Below are positions 23,493-30,539 of a stretch of 64,000 nt of DNA, piece by piece (within the stretch, counting starts at the first letter, position 1; every line of letters starts with the position of its first letter). Made by a program: the position numbers and the translations under genes. The notes beneath the pieces were generated by a model that saw only the letters and a program-made list of their open reading frames with translations, ran no database searches and was not told the origin of the DNA. Origin of the DNA: Candidatus Obscuribacterales bacterium (lineage in GTDB: Bacteria; Cyanobacteriota; Vampirovibrionia; Obscuribacterales; Obscuribacteraceae); NCBI GenBank assembly GCA_020050835.1, contig JAGVKB010000039.1, positions 62,001-126,000 on the forward strand, in the 5' to 3' direction.

Positions 23493-25427
23493 ATGACCAC
23501 CGACTTCGGTCACTATGAAGTGCTGTCTGAGCTGGGCCGGGGCGGTATGGGTATCGTCTATCAGGCGCTCGATCGCCGCAACCAGAGGATGGTGGCGATC
23601 AAGCAGCTGGTGCTGGACAATATCGATCCCAAGAAACAAAGGGAGTTTCAAGACCGTTTTAAAAGAGAGGCCCATATGGCCTCGCGCCTTGACCATGCAA
23701 ACATCGTCACCGTGTTTGATGTGGAGGCGGAGAGCAATTACTACGTGATGGAGTTTCTGGATGGACATAGTCTGCGTAAAGAGCTCGAGCTGCGCGGCGG
23801 GAAGATGGTGGCAAGGGAGCTCTGGTCGATTTTCAAACAGGTGGCTAGTGGGCTGGCTTATGCCCACAGCTTTAATGTCGTTCATCGCGACGTCAAACCG
23901 GACAACATCTTTATTCTCAAAGACGGTACGGTCAAACTGACTGATTTCGGGATCGCACGCACGGTCGATTATGAGCAGACGCACCTGACAAAAACAGGCG
24001 TCATGCTTGGCACGCTGGCCTATGTGTCGCCGGAGCAGCTACAGGATGCGAAAAACGTCGATCATCGCGCCGACATCTTTTCGCTGGGCGTTGTCTGTTA
24101 CGAGTCGCTTTCCGGCAAGCTGCCGTTTACCGGGGAAGGGATTGCCGGAACCGTTATCAAGATTTTGACTTCGGAAGCTGAACCGCTGCACAGTTTGAAT
24201 CAAAATGTCAGTGTGGAGATTGGGGCGGTTGTTTCGAAGGCGATCAGGAAAAAGGCGCGCGATCGATTTATGTCAGTGCTCGACTTCGCGAAGGAGTTCG
24301 AGCGCGCTCTTGTCACCTCACCGCCTGCTTCCTCGCCGTCATCGGGCTCCGGTGCACAGCTTTCGAGCAATTCGGGCGTGGATAACTCAGCTTCCTCGCA
24401 TATCTATACGCCTGGAATTCCGATTGAAATCAAGTCAAAGGGTTCGGTCTCCAATCTCGGCTCGCGTCCGGCAAGCGAAGCCGCTTTGATTAAGACGGCT
24501 GACAACGACGATATCGTGCATCAAACGAAAGTGTCGATGCCGCCGGCGGCGTTCTATCTGGTCAGACCGGTCGCGACGATCGGTAGAAAGGGCGAAGGCA
24601 ACGGCTGTTTTGTCGAACCGGCAGCAGTTTGCTCTCGCAATGGTCGTCTGGCGGTAGCGGACACGGCTCTGCGCAAGGTGCAAGTATTTGCGAAGGATGG
24701 CCGTTTCCTTTGCGCAGTTCATGCCAATCCGGATATTCGTGATTCGAAGACCAATGGTGGCAGTCTGACCAATCCCTCCGGCTTATCGATGGACTTTCGT
24801 GGACGCCTGTATGCGTCCGACAGCAGCGATCACTATGTGCGCGTCTTTGATGCAATGGGGACATTCGTCAAGGAGATCTACAATCTGCACGGGCGGGACG
24901 GCGGTATCCAGGGGTTGGTCTGCGATTCGACCGGTCTGCTTTATCTCTCCGATGCCGACAATGCTTGCCTGCAAGTCTTTCAATCCGATCTCGGAACCTG
25001 GATGAGGCGGGTCGGTGGCAAGGGGCGTCATCCCGGGCAGTTTCAGATGCCTTCCGGGCTGGCGGTCGACCGATTCAATCAAATCTATGTGGTCGATTAC
25101 ACCGCCTCCATAATCTCAGTGTTTGCCAAGTCGGGCGTCTTTCAGCGATCATTTGGCGGGAAGGGGACCGGCAACGGCCTATTCAATGTGCCGCGGGGAA
25201 TAGCTGTCGATAAGTTCGACCGAATCTATATTGCCGACTCTCTCAATCATCGGGTGCAGGTCTTCGGTCCAGCCGGTGAATGGATTTATTCATTTGGCGG
25301 ACGCGGCTCGGAGGTGGGCAAGTTCGTCAGTCCAAGCGGTCTCAGCATAGACCCCGACAACAACTGCTTGTACGTGGTAGACCGTGGCAATCAACGCATA
25401 CAAGTCTTTGAAATTATGTTCGATTAG
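23493..25427 (+). CDS. Ser/Thr protein kinase with C-terminal NHL propeller
   Basis: A 644-residue kinase. The kinase domain is residues ~7-275: GRGGMGIVY, Lys ~37 (VAIKQL), HRDVKPDN ~131, DFGIAR, SPEQL. A Ser/Pro-rich linker follows to ~360. NHL repeats then run from ~365 to the end, with repeated blocks such as FQMPSGLAVDRFNQIYVVD, FNVPRGIAVDKFDRIYIAD and NHRVQVFG, forming a beta-propeller for protein or ligand binding. Mycobacterial PknD has the same kinase and propeller but separates them with a membrane helix; here I see no hydrophobic segment, so the whole protein should be cytoplasmic. The frame opens with TTG 23490; ATG 23493 is the natural start. It is followed three bases later by the Maf gene. 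Confidence 0.93.
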   Translation: MTTDFGHYEVLSELGRGGMGIVYQALDRRNQRMVAIKQLVLDNIDPKKQREFQDRFKREAHMASRLDHANIVTVFDVEAESNYYVMEFLDGHSLRKELELRGGKMVARELWSIFKQVASGLAYAHSFNVVHRDVKPDNIFILKDGTVKLTDFGIARTVDYEQTHLTKTGVMLGTLAYVSPEQLQDAKNVDHRADIFSLGVVCYESLSGKLPFTGEGIAGTVIKILTSEAEPLHSLNQNVSVEIGAVVSKAIRKKARDRFMSVLDFAKEFERALVTSPPASSPSSGSGAQLSSNSGVDNSASSHIYTPGIPIEIKSKGSVSNLGSRPASEAALIKTADNDDIVHQTKVSMPPAAFYLVRPVATIGRKGEGNGCFVEPAAVCSRNGRLAVADTALRKVQVFAKDGRFLCAVHANPDIRDSKTNGGSLTNPSGLSMDFRGRLYASDSSDHYVRVFDAMGTFVKEIYNLHGRDGGIQGLVCDSTGLLYLSDADNACLQVFQSDLGTWMRRVGGKGRHPGQFQMPSGLAVDRFNQIYVVDYTASIISVFAKSGVFQRSFGGKGTGNGLFNVPRGIAVDKFDRIYIADSLNHRVQVFGPAGEWIYSFGGRGSEVGKFVSPSGLSIDPDNNCLYVVDRGNQRIQVFEIMFD

Positions 25428-25429
25428 CA

Positions 25430-26149
25430 ATGGAAGAGCGAGCAAGCGGACTGGCTGAAATTAATGATGTTGGCGAAGGTGAGTCCCCGCCACGCTTGAT
25501 CTTGGCCTCGAGCTCGCCGCGCCGAAAGGCATTGCTGCAGAGTCTTGGCTTGGATTTTGTGGTGCTTCCCAGCCGGTTTGAAGAAGACATGACAGTCCAG
25601 ATCAAACCGGAGGAGCTGGTGGTCAGCCTGGCTCTCTCAAAGGCTCAGGAGGTCGCCGACAGAGTGATGGCGGGAGGCGACGACGCTGGCGAGCCTGCGC
25701 TGGCTGATCACGATGTCACTGTATGTGGTGCAACTCAAGAAGCGAAGACTCTGGTTTTGGGCGCAGACACGATTGTCGTGCTGGATGACATCATTCTGGG
25801 TAAGCCAGTTACAGATCAGGATGCTTGCCGCATGCTGGCGGCTCTGTCCGGGCGTTGCCACCAAGTATATACCGGCGTGGCAATCATCCGGCTGCCGCAG
25901 CAACGAATCGAGACTAGCTATGCGGTTTCGAGCGTGTTTTTTCGTCCGATGGAGCAGGCTGAAATCGAGAGCTACGTCAGGACCGGCGAGCCGATGGATA
26001 AGGCTGGAGCGTATGCCTTGCAAGGGATTGGCTCAGCATTCGTCGAAAAAATCGAGGGTTGCTTCACCAACGTGATCGGGCTTCCGGTACCGCTGGTGAT
26101 GCAAATCTTGCGCCGGTTCGGGGTGCAGATCCTTGGGCTTCCTTCTTAA
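25430..26149 (+). CDS. Maf-family nucleotide pyrophosphatase
   Basis: House-cleaning enzyme that hydrolyses non-canonical or dTTP/UTP-type nucleoside triphosphates. The N-terminal LILASSSPRRKALLQSLGLDF is diagnostic. The catalytic Asp is in LGADTIVVLDD, with GKPVTDQDACRML, YTGVAI and DKAGAYALQGIGSAFVEKIEGCFTNVIGLP completing the family pattern. At 239 residues it is longer than the usual ~200 because of an insertion between the PEELV helix and the active site (GGDDAGEPALADHDVTVCGATQEA). ATG 25430 lies two bases after the kinase stop. Maf is not a signalling gene, so the tight spacing may be convenience. Confidence 0.92.
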   Translation: MEERASGLAEINDVGEGESPPRLILASSSPRRKALLQSLGLDFVVLPSRFEEDMTVQIKPEELVVSLALSKAQEVADRVMAGGDDAGEPALADHDVTVCGATQEAKTLVLGADTIVVLDDIILGKPVTDQDACRMLAALSGRCHQVYTGVAIIRLPQQRIETSYAVSSVFFRPMEQAEIESYVRTGEPMDKAGAYALQGIGSAFVEKIEGCFTNVIGLPVPLVMQILRRFGVQILGLPS

Positions 26150-26174
26150 GAACAATGAGGGTTTCCTGATCGAG

Positions 26175-27353
26175 ATGAACGCTGACGGCGCCAGAGAATG
26201 TGCGGCGATGCCAGAAGAGATTCTGAGCGCAGACCGAGCTTTCCCGATTATGCAGCTGTTGGCTGGTGCCTTGCAGCAAAGAGGTTTTATCTCCGGTCTG
26301 TCGATTGGTTGGCATTGTCATTTGACGTGGCTGACCGCGCTGGCCGCGGAGGCTGCCATCATGGCCGGTGCCAGGTTGTTCGTGTCGGAATGTGATGCGA
26401 TGACGACGGAGCCTGCTGCGGTTGAGTATTTGAGAAGGCTCGGTGCGACGGTCAACCTGGGAAATGCCGCTTGTGACGCCGTTCTAGCCAACCACCCGCT
26501 GATTCTTTCCGATACCGGGTTTGTCCTAACCTCGCGTTATCTGGAGCGCAAAATAGACGATGTTATTGCGGCCTGCGAGATTACTACCAGTGGTGTCACA
26601 ACGCTGCGAAAGCTCGGTCCGTTGCCGCTGCCGGTGGTAGACATCGCCAGCAGCAGGCTCAAGTCGATGATTGAGAACTTTCATGGTGTAGGCAGCGAAC
26701 TAGTCGCGGCGCTCTTTCGATTGACCGGCCAATCCTGGGCCGGCCGTAAAGCCGCAGTGATTGGCTACGGGGCGGTCGGCTCCGGTGCCGCCGAGTATCT
26801 CCGCCGGGCCGGTCTGTTGGTAACGGTGGTGGAGACCGATCCAGTTCTTCGCCTGAAGGCGCATTACGATGGTTTTGCGGTCGGCAATCTGCAAGCCGCT
26901 CTCGGGCAGAGTAAGCTGCTGATAACGGCGACCGGTGCCGAAGGATTGTTAGGAAAGATGGAATGGGCTCAAGCCGCTGACGGACTCTATGTTTTCAATA
27001 TCGGTCACTGGCCGGCGGAGGTAAGCCCGGAAGTGGTTTATGAAATGTCTTCGAACCGCCAGAAAGTTTCCGAGCTCCTGGAAGAGCTTACTTTGCCGGC
27101 AGTTGCCGATAAACCGTCAAGAAAAGTCTACCTGGCCGCCGGTGGCAGCCCAGTCAATGTGGCGGTCTGCAGCGGCGGTGCCGAGCCCACCTTGATCCAC
27201 TTGGCAGCCGAGCTGCTGACCATCGAATATCTGTACAGTCAGCGCGGCCGGCCCGGCGCCTGCTTGCCTGGTCTGGTGCCACTTCCAGCCAGCGTCGAGC
27301 GGCAGGCGAGCCTGCTTGCCCTGGAAGCGTTAAGATTACATAGTGACAGCTGA
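26175..27353 (+). CDS. adenosylhomocysteinase-like NAD-binding protein, probably not a hydrolase
   Basis: The fold of S-adenosylhomocysteine hydrolase is clear. The NAD site is AGRKAAVIGYGAVGSGAAEYLRR-like, followed by VVETDPVLRLKAHYDGF, TATGAEGLLG and VFNIGHWPAEV, all aligned with the family. Yet the catalytic region is altered. By hand alignment the Lys and Asp of the family's SLIDGIKRATD segment fall on Phe and Gly (ELVAALFRLTG). The DDGGD segment reads SDTGF, and one Glu of EETTTG is lost (CEITTSG). It probably binds NAD but uses another substrate or only regulates. It overlaps or abuts maf. The frame opens at TTG 26133; I take ATG 26175, without a strong ribosome site. Confidence 0.72.
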   Translation: MNADGARECAAMPEEILSADRAFPIMQLLAGALQQRGFISGLSIGWHCHLTWLTALAAEAAIMAGARLFVSECDAMTTEPAAVEYLRRLGATVNLGNAACDAVLANHPLILSDTGFVLTSRYLERKIDDVIAACEITTSGVTTLRKLGPLPLPVVDIASSRLKSMIENFHGVGSELVAALFRLTGQSWAGRKAAVIGYGAVGSGAAEYLRRAGLLVTVVETDPVLRLKAHYDGFAVGNLQAALGQSKLLITATGAEGLLGKMEWAQAADGLYVFNIGHWPAEVSPEVVYEMSSNRQKVSELLEELTLPAVADKPSRKVYLAAGGSPVNVAVCSGGAEPTLIHLAAELLTIEYLYSQRGRPGACLPGLVPLPASVERQASLLALEALRLHSDS

Positions 27354-27489
27354 AGTCGCTTGCCTTTAAAACGAGCGTCCTGACGTGTTAACCTCTATCA
27401 ATTGCCCGGTTACAGGGTTGGGGTGCTTGCGCTCCAAGAAGGCTTTTAGCGCAGCTGGGTTTGCTTTAGCAAGCAAGGTTGGAAGCAGC

Positions 27490-28887
27490 ATGTTAATTCT
27501 TCAATTAGCGAAGCGGTCGTTGACTAAGGGAGCGTCCCTTGCGCCGGTTATTTTAGCGTCGGCTCTGGTCTTTGCGGTTGGCTCGGCAGCCAGCGCTGCC
27601 GATAGCTCAAACGGTTCTCTGGACAACATCTGGGCCGATCAGGGACAAGGCGGTGCAGAGCCAGTGCAGTCCGTTCCGCAAAGTCAGGAACAGACGCAAC
27701 AACAGCCGCCGCAACAGACGCCGCAACAGACGCCGCAATCGGCCCAGCAGCAAGTCAAACAGCAAGTAGCGCCAAAGCCTAAGGTGCAAGCGCCGGCGGA
27801 GCAGCCGGCCCCCCAGCAGGCACAGCAGCCGTCAGCGGTCGCGGGTCCAAACGCAACGACGGTCGCTGCACCGATGTGCACGCTCGAAGATTTCCAGCGG
27901 AGCACGCTTGCTCAAAAAGGTGGCTGGCCTGGCATCGGACCCTTTAAAACAGCTGAGGGGAATCCGCTTGATTTGATCGATCCCGCCGATAATCGCCTCC
28001 GTCTTCAGGTAGCCGGAGAACATCTGACCGCGGCTGAATTGATTTTGTCGAAGCAGAAGGCTTCCAATCAGGACTTTCTTGATCTGGAGATGGCGACGGA
28101 TTTCTTGATGGAAGCGGTCGGAGTGAAAGGCAAGAAAATTGCCGGATTGAATTCCGAGCTGGAGAAGAATAAGCAATCGGTCCTGCTTAAATCGGACAAG
28201 AGTCCGCTCAGCCTCAATGCTGGTCACTTCATGGTTTACATCCAGCGCCAGCCGGCGTCTGTGGCCGAGAAAGTCAGCTATTCAATTCGGGTCAACAGTC
28301 GAGATGTTAACAAAGATGTGCTCAAGCAGCATTCAACTGCTCAGGGCAATGAAGGCGGTGCTCCGCTACCTGGTTCAGACGGTAAGACTGCTGTCGCGAC
28401 TTCTGAGAACCGGGGCACGGACGGTGCCGAGTCTTCGCCTGGCACCGCCGGTGATGCGCTAAAAGGTCGGTTCGTGGATGTAATCAAGAACTGGCAGAAA
28501 GTGAAAAAGGGAGTGGTGCGCAACCGGCAGATCGAAGATTTAAGTGCGGCTTTGCACGGTCGTGCGCTACAAAGGCAGACGGATGCGGTCAAGTGGCTGA
28601 TTACGAATCACAAATACTATGATATGACTCCGCTGGGCGTCATTGTTTATCGCTATTCCGAACTCAATTCCGGTACCAAGTATTCAGTGATTTCGCAGGT
28701 CAAAGAATCCAGTAAGTTGATTGATGAAGCCAGCGGAAAAGTGCTTAAAGAGACCAGCGATACTTACAAGGTCAATTACACGATTGAAAAGGTCGGCGAC
28801 AAGTGGTTGATAACCGACTCGGCGATTGTCCCGACTAATCAGCCGGGGCAAGCCGCGCATCCACCAAGTGGTAAGGCTAGTCGTTAA
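27490..28887 (+). CDS. exported protein with ARC6-like IMS domain
   Basis: A 465-residue exported protein. It starts at ATG 27490 (GGAAG upstream) with a signal peptide (LTKGASLAPVILASALVFAVGSAASAAD). A Gln/Pro/Ala-rich linker (~50-120) precedes a central domain without recognisable family. The last ~130 residues (VIKNWQKVKKGVVRNRQIEDLSA..., VISQVKESSKLIDEAS, YKVNYTIEKVGDKWLITDS) resemble the IMS/DUF4101 domain of ARC6/Ftn2. That domain is a cystatin/NTF2-like fold known from plastid and cyanobacterial division proteins, where it faces the intermembrane or periplasmic space. The role here is unknown. It is followed two bases after its stop by the M23 peptidase gene, suggesting cell-wall work. 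Confidence 0.65.
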   Translation: MLILQLAKRSLTKGASLAPVILASALVFAVGSAASAADSSNGSLDNIWADQGQGGAEPVQSVPQSQEQTQQQPPQQTPQQTPQSAQQQVKQQVAPKPKVQAPAEQPAPQQAQQPSAVAGPNATTVAAPMCTLEDFQRSTLAQKGGWPGIGPFKTAEGNPLDLIDPADNRLRLQVAGEHLTAAELILSKQKASNQDFLDLEMATDFLMEAVGVKGKKIAGLNSELEKNKQSVLLKSDKSPLSLNAGHFMVYIQRQPASVAEKVSYSIRVNSRDVNKDVLKQHSTAQGNEGGAPLPGSDGKTAVATSENRGTDGAESSPGTAGDALKGRFVDVIKNWQKVKKGVVRNRQIEDLSAALHGRALQRQTDAVKWLITNHKYYDMTPLGVIVYRYSELNSGTKYSVISQVKESSKLIDEASGKVLKETSDTYKVNYTIEKVGDKWLITDSAIVPTNQPGQAAHPPSGKASR

Positions 28888-28889
28888 CG

Positions 28890-30539
28890 ATGCCAGCGCT
28901 CGATGTTCGCCACAGGACCGGCCTGCTTCTAATCTGTCTTACGTCGCTGGCTACGGCCACCTTGCCGGTTGCGGCCCAAAATGTCCCAGCGAAGCTCAAC
29001 CGCGACCGGCCGGCAGTGGCTCGTGCGGCCAATTCAATTAACGCTGCTCGCAACAAAGCAGGAGCCGAGCTGCCGGTCTTCCCGCTGATGGATGAACACG
29101 ATCGCCCGCTCCGGCCGATTGCAACCGTCGCTGGCGATGGAGCGCTCTACTTTCTTTCACCGGATGGGCTGTGGATGGTGCCGGATGGCATCAGTAAGCT
29201 GGTTCAACCGCAGATACTGAAGGCGCTTCGAGTTGGTCCGGGCGGTGCTGCTGTCGGCAGTGTTCCAATCCAGGAGTTTACGGCCTTGTCCTATCTGTAC
29301 GAGAGTCATTCAGTAGTCGTGCTCGATAAATCGGGAGATCTCTTCGAGTATCTGCCTGCAAGAAGAGAATGGCGGGTCTTTCGAGCGAATCAGCCGGTTG
29401 GTTCACCTGATCCGGAATATATCGATCTTGCTTCGCTCGGGGCGCGAATCTGCGTTTTGGACCCCGAACGTAATGAGATCTGGCGATTGCCGGAGCGAAA
29501 AGGGCAGCGCTCGGCCTATTTTGTGCAAGTAATGCCGTGGCGAATCAAGCCTGGCGATGCCAACGTCTCAGATGGAATCTCGATTGCTCATGACGGAGAT
29601 ACTTTCGTGCTGAGGCGTCACGGGCAGATCACCAAATATAGTGGCGGGGCTTCCAACGGTCTGGCAATGCGCAAACCGTTCAACTGGAAACCGGTTGCCA
29701 AAATGAGACCAAGCAGGTTGATAGCCGCGGCCGGCACACCGCTGTTCGTAGTAGAACGGGAGAACAATCGCGTGATCGCAGTCGATCGAGCCAGCGGTAG
29801 GGCCAGGCAGTATCTTTTCGATCAGCAATCAGACTTGCGCGGATTGATTCCTCACTCCCGCTGTTTCTTGGTGATAGACCGAGACAGATTGATGCTGCGC
29901 ATGCTTGACAAGGATGACGCATGGAGCAAAGCGCCGTTGCCTGTCAGGCGCATGGACTCTCGCTTGGATGGCATAGCCTATCCATTGTCCAGTGTGGTCT
30001 TGCCTCGTCATCCGGGTGTCTGGCCCGGTGCGCGCCGGCTATATCGATACGGCATTCACAAGGGGGTGGATTTCTTCTGCGATGCCGGCAAAGTTACCAT
30101 GGGGACGCCGGTAAAAGCGGCGGATGCTGGCAAGGTGATTCGGTCCGATGTAAACTTTCGCGATATGGACTCTGCCACCTACTCAAGAGTAATGAATCAA
30201 TGCCGTGCCGAACACAGGACTTCGGAACGAAATGAAGATCTCTTTCGAGGCTGTCAGGTGTGGATCGATCACGGCAACGGTTTGGTGACGCGCTATGCGC
30301 ACTTGAATGGCATCCGGAAAGGTATCAAAGTGGGAAGTTACGTATCTCGCGGAGACACGATCGCTTTCGTGGGTGTCTCAGGTACCGGGCAAAATCTGCC
30401 AGGGGTTGCCAAACATCCGCATCTTCATTTCGAAATTTGGCTTGATGGAAAGTACCTGGGCTGGGGACTGACTCAGTCTGAGATATTAGGGGCTTACGAG
30501 GACATCTTTGGAGTTGTGGGCGAACGAGGTGGTTCATGA
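28890..30539 (+). CDS. exported M23-family (LytM-like) peptidase
   Basis: A 549-residue exported protein. A signal peptide covers ~1-30 (TGLLLICLTSLATATLPVAAQ). The middle (~50-370) has beta-rich repeats of propeller appearance (SPDGLWMVPDG, DRASGRARQYLFDQ). The C-terminal ~150 residues form a zinc metallopeptidase of family M23, which cuts peptidoglycan peptide cross-links. Zinc ligands are the His and Asp of GIHKGVDF and the HxH of KHPHLHFEIW, with VWIDHGNGLVTRYAHLN between. The set looks complete, so it is probably active unless used as a regulator, as LytM proteins sometimes are. Insertion ~SDVNFRD...FRGC lengthens the catalytic domain. It overlaps the next gene by four bases. Confidence 0.85.
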   Translation: MPALDVRHRTGLLLICLTSLATATLPVAAQNVPAKLNRDRPAVARAANSINAARNKAGAELPVFPLMDEHDRPLRPIATVAGDGALYFLSPDGLWMVPDGISKLVQPQILKALRVGPGGAAVGSVPIQEFTALSYLYESHSVVVLDKSGDLFEYLPARREWRVFRANQPVGSPDPEYIDLASLGARICVLDPERNEIWRLPERKGQRSAYFVQVMPWRIKPGDANVSDGISIAHDGDTFVLRRHGQITKYSGGASNGLAMRKPFNWKPVAKMRPSRLIAAAGTPLFVVERENNRVIAVDRASGRARQYLFDQQSDLRGLIPHSRCFLVIDRDRLMLRMLDKDDAWSKAPLPVRRMDSRLDGIAYPLSSVVLPRHPGVWPGARRLYRYGIHKGVDFFCDAGKVTMGTPVKAADAGKVIRSDVNFRDMDSATYSRVMNQCRAEHRTSERNEDLFRGCQVWIDHGNGLVTRYAHLNGIRKGIKVGSYVSRGDTIAFVGVSGTGQNLPGVAKHPHLHFEIWLDGKYLGWGLTQSEILGAYEDIFGVVGERGGS

